Assembly (NCBI GenBank): GCA_016926595.1
Contig: JAFGOG010000084.1
Location: forward strand, 1 to 25,118
Source of the DNA: Anaerolineae bacterium
GTDB taxonomy: Bacteria; Chloroflexota; Anaerolineae; JAAYZQ01
DNA: 25,118 nt
Reading direction: 5' to 3'
Part shown: positions 17,048 to 23,609 of the stretch, one piece after another
Layout: every line of letters starts with the position of its first letter
How positions within the stretch are numbered: the first letter of the stretch is position 1
The notes under the pieces: model-generated
The model's database searches: none
What the model was told of the DNA's origin: nothing
What the model saw: only the letters and a program-made list of their open reading frames with translations
Translations under genes and position numbers: made by a program

Positions 17048-17521
17048 TCAGTGCCGCAGGGCAGCCACCAGGCGTTGGGGCCGGAGCAGTAGATCCAGGG
17101 CATCCTCGATCCGGCCTACCACCATGTCGGCCGCTCGCAGCGTTACGGTGGCCAATCCCTCCGGGCCCAGGACCGCGATCCCGACAGCAGCCCTGGCTAG
17201 CATTGCAGCGTCGTTGGCCCCGTTGCCGATGGCCATCACCCGCTCCGCTCCCAGTCGCTCCACCAACGCTTGTTTCTGGTCTGCTTCATCTCTGGCTTGA
17301 ATGCGCAGCACCTGCACGCTGACCTGCGCGCCAATCTCCACTGCCCGGCCATGGGTATCGGCTGTGACCAGGTGGATGGCCAGGCTGGACGACAGCGCGG
17401 CGAGCCTTTCGACCACACCGGGCAGGACCTCGCCGTCGAGAGCCACGGTGCCGTTCAAATCCAGCACCAGGTGCTCCAATCTCAAGCTCTCCCGTCCGGG
17501 GATATCCAGGTGGATCGCCAT
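17048..17521 (-). CDS. HAD-family protein, soluble P-type-ATPase-like phosphatase
   Basis: A 157-residue minimal HAD-fold protein resembling the soluble P-type ATPase phosphorylation domain (COG4087 type). Motif I is LDLNGTVALDG, in which the nucleophile aspartate is present but the +2 residue is Asn, not Asp. Motif II is around HLVTADTHG, and the C-terminal metal motif is IGNGANDAAML. Substrate unknown. The ATG at 17521 shares one base with the TAA of the upstream thioredoxin/CcdA gene (TAATG), so the two are translationally coupled. In this neighbourhood a role in metal or redox handling is a guess. Confidence 0.85.
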   Translation of the reverse strand: MAIHLDIPGRESLRLEHLVLDLNGTVALDGEVLPGVVERLAALSSSLAIHLVTADTHGRAVEIGAQVSVQVLRIQARDEADQKQALVERLGAERVMAIGNGANDAAMLARAAVGIAVLGPEGLATVTLRAADMVVGRIEDALDLLLRPQRLVAALRH

Positions 17522-19197
17522 TAGGCCACCAGAGAAAAGATCAGCCAGCCTGAAAGCGCAGCAAACAGCCCCGCCAACCCCAGCTTGACCCAGGCTGCAT
17601 TGCGCTGTAGAAAGGCGGTCAACTGCTTAGAGCCCGTACCACGATAGACCAGCACAAAGACGACAACCAGGGGCAGGATGAAAAGCAGGTTGTAGATCAA
17701 AAGATAGCCAAAGGCCCGCGTCTGCAGCTCCGCATTGCTCATGGCAAAGATGATCGTCGGCAGGTAGACCTGCCCGGTGCAGGCCAGCTCCAGGAATGAG
17801 ATCACCACTCCGGTGACAAAAGCGCCGGCGACAAAGGCCTGCGATCGGCGGCCCTGGCGGACGACGGCGTTGATGCGCATGCGCAGCGCGTGAGGCAGGT
17901 TGAGGGCCATCTCGCCGATCTCCCCGCGGCGCGCCCTGAGGAAATCGCGCAGGCTGAGAACCGCCAGCACCAGGCACAGCGCCGCCGTGATCCCATAGAC
18001 CCATTGGCTCAGCGTGATCAAAACCCCTCCCAGCAGATCCAGCACCTTCCAGAAACCGATCCCCACCAGGAGGTAGGCCAGAAAAACGCCTGCCGTAAAG
18101 GCTGCCCCCACAGCCAGCACCTGCCGGCCCTTGCGGCCGCTGAGCGACAGGTAGGAGACGAAAAAGATCAGTGTGGTGAAGGCACATGGATTGAGCCCAT
18201 CGATCAGCCCGGCAAAAGCTACGGTCAGCGCCCCCCAGCCCTCGATGCGCGCCAATATGTTCTGTTGGGCAGACTCGGCGTTCAGCTCGGTCCAGGTGCG
18301 GGCGGCGCCTGTCGCGGCATACTTTTCGACCAGCGCCGTGAGCGCCTCGTGGCTGATCTCCTTGTCAAAGAGGTAATCGTCGCCGATAAAGACAACCGGT
18401 GTGGCCAGGTGCAGCCGCTCAGGCATACCGTGGTTGGCCGCCAGCCACTCGGCCAAGGCCGCGTTCTCCTGGACGTTATACTCTTCGACCACCAACTGCG
18501 GATAGCGGCTGGCAACATAGGCCAGGTCGTATTTTGCCCGGTCGCAGACCTGGCAGCCGGTCTGGTAAAAGTAGGCCGCCCAAACCATCGCCTGGGGTGG
18601 CTCGCTGATCTGGCAGCTATCCTCTGATCCCGCCTCGCAGGCAGCCAGTCCTTCTCCGCTCGGTGACTGGAACATCGCGCCCGAAAAGCCAGAGGCAACA
18701 GCCTGCAGATCAGGGAGGGAAGGCCATTCTGTCCCCCCGGCCACAGCGCAACTGTCGACCAGGCAGGGCAAGCGCTGTCGGACCTCGTCTTCACCGATCA
18801 GCACCTCGTTGTTCAAGATGAGGGTGGGCAATCCCCTTCGCTCGGGTGCGACCCCGTACAGCGCTTCGGCCTGCAGCAGCAAGCGGTACTGCGCAGGCGC
18901 CGAGATTTCGATCATCTTGATCTCCAGGCCGTCGCCATAGCGATCCTGGAGTGGCTGCAGCAGGTCATTGACGATGGCGATGCAGTGGGGGCAATCGTCG
19001 GCATAAAAGTAGACGATCCGCACAACGCCGCCGGTCCCCTCCACGCTTAGCGCCGCTTCACCCTGCGCAAGAACAGGCTGAGGCTGCGCCGCCGGCGACT
19101 GGCCTGCGATCAGAAACAGCACAACTGCAATGAACAGCACACTTGACCTGACTAGAAATCTTTTGGCCTTTTCCAAGGCAAACCGATCGGAGCCCAT
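17521..19197 (-). CDS. Membrane thiol-disulfide protein: two thioredoxin-like domains plus CcdA/DsbD-type transmembrane domain
   Basis: A 558-residue protein. A membrane anchor or signal lies at about 16-33. The first thioredoxin-like domain has CPHC (Cys69, Cys72) and the second CQVC (Cys215, Cys218). A C-terminal membrane domain of six or more helices follows, of the CcdA/DsbD type; its cysteines lie in DGLNPCAFTTLIFF and ELACTGQVYLPT, the paired membrane cysteines that relay electrons. It should move reducing equivalents across the membrane to extracytoplasmic thiols. The ATG at 19197 is preferred; GTG codons further upstream fall in the terminator region. It follows the selenocysteine peroxiredoxin gene and precedes the HAD gene with a one-base overlap. 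Confidence 0.86.
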   Translation of the reverse strand: MGSDRFALEKAKRFLVRSSVLFIAVVLFLIAGQSPAAQPQPVLAQGEAALSVEGTGGVVRIVYFYADDCPHCIAIVNDLLQPLQDRYGDGLEIKMIEISAPAQYRLLLQAEALYGVAPERRGLPTLILNNEVLIGEDEVRQRLPCLVDSCAVAGGTEWPSLPDLQAVASGFSGAMFQSPSGEGLAACEAGSEDSCQISEPPQAMVWAAYFYQTGCQVCDRAKYDLAYVASRYPQLVVEEYNVQENAALAEWLAANHGMPERLHLATPVVFIGDDYLFDKEISHEALTALVEKYAATGAARTWTELNAESAQQNILARIEGWGALTVAFAGLIDGLNPCAFTTLIFFVSYLSLSGRKGRQVLAVGAAFTAGVFLAYLLVGIGFWKVLDLLGGVLITLSQWVYGITAALCLVLAVLSLRDFLRARRGEIGEMALNLPHALRMRINAVVRQGRRSQAFVAGAFVTGVVISFLELACTGQVYLPTIIFAMSNAELQTRAFGYLLIYNLLFILPLVVVFVLVYRGTGSKQLTAFLQRNAAWVKLGLAGLFAALSGWLIFSLVA

Positions 19198-19242
19198 ATA
19201 GGACCAGAACCTCCGTGACACCTCGTGATTTAGACAACCATG

Positions 19243-19291
19243 CACGCCCTTTGGGCGTGAGACGGGGGCCGGAGAGCTAACCCGGCCCCCG
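19243..19291 (-). terminator. Two tandem hairpins after the peroxiredoxin gene
   Basis: Read on the minus strand, a 10-bp GC stem (19291-19282 with 19272-19263) is followed at once by a 7-bp stem with a 3-nt loop (19259-19243). Together they should end or attenuate transcription between the peroxiredoxin (stop 19328) and the thioredoxin/CcdA gene (start 19197). No T tract is visible. Confidence 0.55.
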
Positions 19292-19327
19292 CTGATGGGA
19301 GCAGGGATCGAACCGCCGCCAGGCGGA

Positions 19328-20023
19328 CTAGGGCTTCCACTCCTTCCAGACTTTGCCTACCAGGTCGGGGCCCGGCTTGAGCGTTTTGTCCCCCGGCTGC
19401 CAGCCAGAAGGCATGACCTCGCCCGTGGCCTGTGTGTGCAGGAAGGCCTTGAGTTGGCGGATCAGCTCGTCTGGGTTGCGGCCGACTTCGGGCGTCAGCA
19501 CCTCGACAGCGCGGATGACAAAGTCGGGATCGATGATGAACCGGCCCCGGATGTCCACGCCGGCTGCCTCGTCGTACACTCCATACACCGTGCCGATCCG
19601 CCCGCCGCCGTCGGAGAGCATGGGGAAGGGGACGCCGCCTTCCACCATCTTGGACAGCTCCTCCTCCTGCCAGATCTTGTGCACAAAACGGCTGTCGGTG
19701 CTGACCGACAGAACCTCGACGCCCAGCTCCTTGAACTGGGGGTACCTGGCGGCGACCGCCGCCAATTCCGTCGGTCAGACAAAGGTGAAATCGCCGGGGT
19801 AAAAGCATAGCACCACCCACTGGCCCCGATAGTCCGACAGCTTGACATTCTTGAACCCCTGGCCTGCAACATAGGCCGTAGCCTCAAAGTCCGGGGCCTC
19901 TTTGCCCGTCCGCGCAATCGTCATTTGAGCTTCCTCCTTCGCCACTGGTTTCTCGGCGGGGGTTGGCGCGGCAACCAACGGCCCCGCTACGGGTTTGACA
20001 CACCCATCCACTTCTTTTGCCAT
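19328..20023 (-). CDS. prxU: Selenocysteine-containing peroxiredoxin (AhpC/TSA, PrxU-like), UGA at the peroxidatic position
   Basis: Reduces peroxides with a thiol reductant. The frame from ATG 20023 to the TAG at 19328 is broken only by TGA at 19777-19775, exactly where the peroxidatic cysteine belongs: DFTFV-UGA-PTEL versus the universal DFTFVCPTE. Downstream the full 2-Cys-Prx fold continues ([11 protein letters not shown], then [10 protein letters not shown], then [16 protein letters not shown]). A 7-bp hairpin with a GGUC loop begins 10 nt after the UGA. Selenocysteine peroxiredoxin (PrxU) is known from Eubacterium acidaminophilum. The resolving cysteine is Met (EVMPSGW where relatives have EVCPANW). 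Two starts have Shine-Dalgarno sites: ATG 20023 (AAGGAG, 231 residues, Sec83) and ATG 19924 (AAGGAGG, 198 residues, Sec50). The second matches family length. Confidence 0.9.
19747..19774 (-). promoter_or_regulatory. SECIS element of the peroxiredoxin
   Basis: On the minus strand, 10 nt after the UGA, TGGCGGC (19764-19758) pairs perfectly with GCCGCCA (19753-19747) around the loop GGTC (19757-19754). The loop starts 17 nt after the UGA. The GGUC loop is the same as the core of the E. coli fdhF SECIS loop, where G and U are the bases SelB needs. I do not see the bulged U of fdhF. Confidence 0.8.
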
Positions 20024-20136
20024 CCTCACATCTCCTTTTCTTGGTTGGCCTTTTGTCCGATCAGCCCCTGGCTATGCGCGACCCGCCCTGCTCCCTGCTG
20101 GATGAACTGCTTCACCCTTTGATCGGATGTGCTTCA

Positions 20137-20155
20137 ATCGGCGCACCGCGCCGAT
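20137..20155 (-). terminator. Hairpin after the NifX-like gene
   Basis: ATCGGCGC (20137-20144) and GCGCCGAT (20148-20155) form a perfect 8-bp stem with a 3-nt loop, 20 bases after the NifX-like stop and before the peroxiredoxin start. There is no T tract, so it could be a terminator or an attenuator. Confidence 0.42.
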
Positions 20156-20175
20156 CAACTGCCCACGCGGTCTTT

Positions 20176-20661
20176 CTATTTCAGCTCCTCTAGCCGCCCA
20201 GCCGTCGCGTCTAACTGCCGGCGCAGCATCTCTGCTTCTTCGCGCAGCCGGCCCAGCTCATCCTTCTCGTACTCGCCATCAGCCGGGACGTCCCCATGCC
20301 CGTGCTCCCGGCTCTCACTGCACGGTTCCGCGCCGCGGATCTGGCCGCCCAGGTACCCCTCTATCGACTGGCGCACGGTGCCATAGGCGTTGGTCACCCC
20401 CTCGACGCCGTACTGCTGGAAGAACATGATCGCCCGGCCGCCCATGCCGCCGGTGAGCATCACGTTCGCCCCCAAGCTGGCGATCAGGGCGGGGACCTGT
20501 CCCGGCTGGTGGTTGCCGTAGTAGGGATTGTCCACCTCCTGGACCCCGGCAACCTGTTGGCCTTCCAGGTCCACCAGGACAAAGTAAGGACAGCGTCCAA
20601 AGTGCGGGCTGACCACACTGTCCAGGCCATTTTTGTTGTCGGCAGAAACAGCGATGCGCAT
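20176..20661 (-). CDS. NifB/NifX-type dinitrogenase iron-molybdenum cofactor-binding family protein
   Basis: A 161-residue protein. Residues 1-110 match the small cofactor-carrier fold of NifX/NafY and the C-terminus of NifB (PF02579 type): MRIAVSADNKNGLDSVVSPHF, RCPYFVLVD, VMLTGGMGGRA and a YGT.RQSIEGYL block. A linker with Cys, His and Asp residues (EPCSESREHGHGDV) follows, then a C-terminal charged coiled coil (about 130-161). Such stand-alone proteins are common in anaerobes that do not fix nitrogen, and their cargo is unknown. The ATG at 20661 has AAGGAAGG close upstream, inside the end of the 40-codon ORF that stops five bases before it. Confidence 0.9.
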   Translation of the reverse strand: MRIAVSADNKNGLDSVVSPHFGRCPYFVLVDLEGQQVAGVQEVDNPYYGNHQPGQVPALIASLGANVMLTGGMGGRAIMFFQQYGVEGVTNAYGTVRQSIEGYLGGQIRGAEPCSESREHGHGDVPADGEYEKDELGRLREEAEMLRRQLDATAGRLEELK

Positions 20662-20665
20662 TGCT

Positions 20666-20788
20666 TTATTCCTTCCTTTCCAGTTGTTCGATCCAGGTCA
20701 TTGTCTTGGCCAGTTGTTGGCGCGGGCTTCTGAGACACTCCCGCAATCTGGCCAACCCGGCTTTCTTCTCCAACAAGCTATTAGTCAT
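20666..20788 (-). CDS. 40-residue ORF between DUF364 and NifX-like genes
   Basis: An ORF of 40 codons whose ATG overlaps the TGA of the DUF4213/DUF364 gene (ATGA) and whose TAA lies 4 bases before the NifX-like ATG. The product is Lys/Arg/Leu-rich with one cysteine and looks like a single amphipathic helix (LLEKKAGLARLRECL, then QLAKTMTWIEQLERKE). I recognise no family. Overlap at one end and near contact at the other support real translation, at least as a coupling device that carries ribosomes to the NifX-like start. It could be a small partner of the NifX-like coiled coil. Confidence 0.55.
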   Translation of the reverse strand: MTNSLLEKKAGLARLRECLRSPRQQLAKTMTWIEQLERKE

Positions 20789-21519
20789 CTGTCTTTGGCC
20801 ATCGTCACCAGTCGCACGCCGCGCATCTGGCGAAAGATGGCCCCCTGGCTTGCCGTCGTCAGGGCAGCAAAAGGATCAACCACTCGCGTCCCGGCTATCA
20901 GGTCCACGCCATAGTCAAACAGGACCGGCGACAGCGGTGCCGTCGGCCCCAACAGCAGCACGTACGCGCCGGGCCGGCAGAGCCGGATCAGACCGTCGAA
21001 CGTCTTGTTGAGCAGCGACGTGCCGGTGATGGCTATCACCTCCGCCTGCGGGACGACCTCGTCGGCGGCCGCCGCAGGCAGTTCGCCGGGGCCTGGATCA
21101 AACTCCAACACGTCCAGGTGGCCGACGGCCTGCCGAACGTCAGGGATAAAGGGGAAATGCCCGACGATCACCACCCGTTTCCCCACGCCTCGGCGGATGA
21201 TCTCTTCCGACGCATTGCGGTCGGCCAGCGCTGCCTCGTCCACCTCCAGCAGGGCGTTGACTGCCGCCATTCCCAGGCCCGTCTCCATCGGGCTGTCGGA
21301 GCGCAGCAGGCCGGCCAGCTCCTGGGCGGTGTGGGTCAGCAGATCTCCCGTCCAGCGGACGAGGCTGTGGCCATGCGGGGTGTGGGCATCCCGCTGTGTC
21401 GAGGCCAGGCCCGCGCCTCGCTCAGTCCAGATCACCGTCCAGAACGGCCCCACGCGCACATCGCGCGGCGCCGCCGGCTCTGGCGGCAACATTGCCAGCA
21501 GATCGTCAGTGATGCTCAT
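20785..21519 (-). CDS. DUF4213/DUF364 protein (putative heavy-metal chelation domain)
   Basis: A 244-residue protein. An N-terminal DUF4213-like enolase-N-terminal-type region (about 1-110, with GPFWTVIWT and GMAAVNALLE) is followed by a Rossmann-like DUF364 domain (PF04016 type) with KRVVIVGHFPF, EFDPGPGELP, ITGTSLLNKTFDGLIRLC and LLGPTAPLSPVLFDYGVD. Relatives are annotated as putative metal-chelation proteins, sometimes next to molybdenum- or corrinoid-related genes; biochemistry is unknown. The ATG at 21519 overlaps the PadR stop (ATGA, 21516-21519). Placement before a NifX-type carrier hints at metal-cofactor handling. Confidence 0.86.
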   Translation of the reverse strand: MSITDDLLAMLPPEPAAPRDVRVGPFWTVIWTERGAGLASTQRDAHTPHGHSLVRWTGDLLTHTAQELAGLLRSDSPMETGLGMAAVNALLEVDEAALADRNASEEIIRRGVGKRVVIVGHFPFIPDVRQAVGHLDVLEFDPGPGELPAAAADEVVPQAEVIAITGTSLLNKTFDGLIRLCRPGAYVLLLGPTAPLSPVLFDYGVDLIAGTRVVDPFAALTTASQGAIFRQMRGVRLVTMAKDR

Positions 21520-21908
21520 TGGTGGACCTTCATGTGCGCGCCGTAGGCATCCAGAAAATGACGTAGGACCCGGTCTGTCTCCCGCAGGTCCTGCACCCAC
21601 CGGGCCAGATAGCGATCGCCCTCTTCCGTCAATTGGTACAGGCGGCGGGCCGGCCCGGCGTTGCCGGCGTCCCAATGGGACTGCACAAATCCCCGATCTT
21701 CCAGGTCACGCAGGATGCGATATACCGTGCTCAGCCCTACCGGATTCTGGTCAAAGCCAAAGGGCGCCAACCGATTCAACAGCTCGTAGCCGTGCGCCTC
21801 GTTGCAGCATAGGAGCATCAACAGGCATGGCTCCAGAAAACGGTATATGCGCCGGGGACAGACTTGATTCGACTGTTCACCATGCCGACGGCTGCGGCCG
21901 TAAGGCAT
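21516..21908 (-). CDS. PadR-family transcriptional regulator
   Basis: A 130-residue winged-helix regulator. The PadR signature is clear: FLEPCLLMLLCCNEAHGYELLNRL, then GLSTVYRILRDLEDRGFV, then GPARRLYQLTEEGDRYL. The C-terminal helix for dimerisation is short. PadR proteins are usually repressors of neighbouring genes and of themselves; here the ligand is unknown. First gene of the ten-gene minus-strand run. Start ATG 21908 with GGGAG upstream. A TATATG/CATATA palindrome touches the -10 of its own promoter. Confidence 0.9.
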   Translation of the reverse strand: MPYGRSRRHGEQSNQVCPRRIYRFLEPCLLMLLCCNEAHGYELLNRLAPFGFDQNPVGLSTVYRILRDLEDRGFVQSHWDAGNAGPARRLYQLTEEGDRYLARWVQDLRETDRVLRHFLDAYGAHMKVHQ

Positions 21909-21933
21909 CGGCTCAATCTCCCATCTGAATGGC

Positions 21934-21954
21934 TATATGCAGAGTGCACATATA
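21934..21954 (-). promoter_or_regulatory. Operator candidate for the PadR regulator
   Basis: TATATG (21934-21939) and its complement CATATA (21949-21954) are spaced by nine bases and abut the -10 box. AT-rich dyads in the regulator's own promoter are usual for PadR proteins. Confidence 0.48.
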
Positions 21955-21982
21955 TACTACCATGCTCCGGCCAGACTGTCAA
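21954..21982 (-). promoter_or_regulatory. Promoter of the PadR-led minus-strand run
   Basis: On the minus strand TTGACA (21982-21977), 17 bases, TAGTAT (21959-21954). This should drive the PadR gene and the coupled DUF364, 40-codon and NifX-like genes. Confidence 0.65.
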
Positions 21983-22043
21983 GTATATCGACATGATAGA
22001 CAAGACCTTGGCCGAATTGCCGGTTTCCGGTTCCAGGCCGAGT

Positions 22044-22072
22044 TTGGACCTGTGACCATCTTCGGGTATACT
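22044..22072 (+). promoter_or_regulatory. Putative promoter of the glutamate formimidoyltransferase gene
   Basis: TTGGAC (22044-22049), 17 bases, TATACT (22067-22072), about 65 bases before the GTG start and divergent from the PadR promoter. Confidence 0.5.
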
Positions 22073-22136
22073 GGCTGCGACGATGCCATCTGCGCCAGGA
22101 CGAGGATGGGTGAGACCTGCACCGAGGAGGATAGCC

Positions 22137-23024
22137 GTGAAACAGATCGTCGAATGCGTCCCCAATTTCAGCGAAGGCCGCCGCCAGGAGATCGTCGACC
22201 AGATCGTCACCGCCATGACCCAGACGCCGGGCGCCTGGGTGCTTGGCGTTCAGTCAGACGTGGACCACAACCGCTCAGTGGTGACGCTGGTCGGCGCGCC
22301 CGAGGCGGCGCTCGAGGCCGCTTTCCAGGGCGTGGCTACCGCCGCGCGCCTCATCGACATGGACCACCATCGCGGCGCCCACCCGCGCATGGGGGCGACC
22401 GACGTCGTGCCCTTTGTCCCGGTTCAGGGGGTGACGATGGATGACTGCGTGGCGCTCGCCCGGCGGCTTGGCGAGCGGGTCGGCGCCGAGCTGGACATCC
22501 CGGTCTATCTGTACGAAGAGGCCGCGACCCGCCCCGGACGGCGCAACCTGGCCGACGTGCGGCGGGGCGAATATGAAAGGCTAAAGGCCGAGATCGCCGC
22601 CGACCCCGACCGGGCGCCCGATTTCGGCCCGGCGCGCCTGGGGACCGCCGGGGCGACGGCCATCGGCGCCCGGCCGCCGTTAATCGCCTTTAACGTTTAC
22701 CTGAACACCGCCGATGTGGCCCCGGCTAGAGCGATCGCCAAAGCGGTCCGCCACTCCAGCGGCGGGCTGCGCTTTGTCAAGGCCCTGGGCCTCCTTGTCG
22801 AGGGCCAGGCCCAGATCTCGATGAACCTGACCGACTATCGCCAGACTCCGATCCACCGCGTGCTGGAGATGATCCGGGCCGAGGCGGCCCGCCTCGGCCT
22901 GACCATCACCCGCTGCGAGGTGGTTGGCCTGCTGCCGGCGCAGGCGCTGTTCGACGCCGCCCGGTTTTATTTGCAACTGCACGACCTGCCGGCCGATCAG
23001 ATCCTGGAAAACAGGCTGCAATAA
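22137..23024 (+). CDS. ftcD: Glutamate formimidoyltransferase
   Basis: Transfers the formimino group from N-formimidoyl-L-glutamate (histidine breakdown) to tetrahydrofolate; cytosolic. The 295-residue length equals the stand-alone formiminotransferase domain; the cyclodeaminase domain is absent. Motifs: CVPNFSEGRRQ at the N-terminus, SDVDHNRSVVTLVG, MDHHRGAHPRMGATDVVPF with the catalytic-region histidines, YLYEEAATRPGRRNLADVR, and SMNLTDYRQTPIHRV. Start is GTG 22137, six bases after GAGGAGG. No hut genes or cyclodeaminase are visible nearby, so it may be a lone gene. Confidence 0.95.
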   Translation: MKQIVECVPNFSEGRRQEIVDQIVTAMTQTPGAWVLGVQSDVDHNRSVVTLVGAPEAALEAAFQGVATAARLIDMDHHRGAHPRMGATDVVPFVPVQGVTMDDCVALARRLGERVGAELDIPVYLYEEAATRPGRRNLADVRRGEYERLKAEIAADPDRAPDFGPARLGTAGATAIGARPPLIAFNVYLNTADVAPARAIAKAVRHSSGGLRFVKALGLLVEGQAQISMNLTDYRQTPIHRVLEMIRAEAARLGLTITRCEVVGLLPAQALFDAARFYLQLHDLPADQILENRLQ

Positions 23025-23042
23025 AGTAGTACTCAAGGGGGA

Positions 23043-23071
23043 TTGCCAGCCGGCGATTCTTGCCGTATAAT
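23043..23071 (+). promoter_or_regulatory. Promoter of the NYN-domain gene
   Basis: TTGCCA (23043-23048), 17 bases, perfect TATAAT (23066-23071), about 60 bases before the ATG at 23130. Confidence 0.7.
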
Positions 23072-23129
23072 GGATAGCCAGAAAAGCAGGCCCGAGATCA
23101 TAGCCTGCGTGCCCGGCGTGTAAGGAGCA

Positions 23130-23609
23130 ATGCCGATCCTGATCGATGGCCACAACCTGATCGGCCGCATGCCCACCCTTTCCCTCGCCGATCCTGACGA
23201 CGAGCGGCAGTTGGTGGCGCTTTTGCTTTCCTACCGCGCCCGGACCGGGAAAGCGGTGACGGTCGTCTTTGACCCGGGGGCGGGCTTGGCCCCGCCCGAG
23301 TCCAGGCGGCGCGGCGGGGTAGAGGTCCTATTCGCCCCTCACGGCGGCAGCGCCGACGAGGTGATTGCCCGCCGTGTGCGCCGCAGTCGGGATCCAGCGG
23401 GTATCACCGTAGTAACCTCCGATCGGGAGCTGGCCGGCGAGGCTGCCCAGTATGGCGCCAGGGTCAAGAGCGCCGAGGCTTTTGCCGCCGAGCTGGACGC
23501 CCTGGCCGGGGAAAGGTCCAAAGGCCACGCTCCTCCCCTTTCCGCCGCCGAGCTGGAAGCCTGGTTAGCCCTGTTCGAGGGCAGGAACGGAACCGATGCC
23601 CTGGGCTGA
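23130..23609 (+). CDS. NYN-domain (YacP-like) putative RNase
   Basis: A 159-residue protein of the YacP/NYN family, PIN-like nucleases acting on RNA. The N-terminus has MPILIDGHNLIGRM, with the first acidic metal-ligand Asp. VTVVFDPGAG follows, then ADEVIARRVRR, VVTSDRELAGEAAQYGARV and a C-terminal helix (LSAAELEAWLALFEG). ATG 23130 has AAGGAG upstream. The next gene starts inside its 3' end (14-base overlap), so the two are co-transcribed. Confidence 0.88.
   Translation: MPILIDGHNLIGRMPTLSLADPDDERQLVALLLSYRARTGKAVTVVFDPGAGLAPPESRRRGGVEVLFAPHGGSADEVIARRVRRSRDPAGITVVTSDRELAGEAAQYGARVKSAEAFAAELDALAGERSKGHAPPLSAAELEAWLALFEGRNGTDALG

Noticed and set aside
19292..19327. A tRNA-like 3' half on the minus strand (GGTTCGATCC followed by CTGCTCCC)
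   Set aside because: The bases flanking the TTCGATC loop do not form a 5-bp T-stem and no matching acceptor, D or anticodon arm is present. It is the short untranslated end after the peroxiredoxin gene.
19766..19777. Frameshift in the peroxiredoxin gene
   Set aside because: Both halves are in the same frame and only the UGA separates them, so no insertion or deletion is needed.
20056..20127. Inverted 8-base repeats TCCGATCA (20056-20063) and TGATCGGA (20120-20127) upstream of the peroxiredoxin
   Set aside because: They are exact but 56 bases apart with no promoter I can define between them; possibly chance, so not called as an operator.
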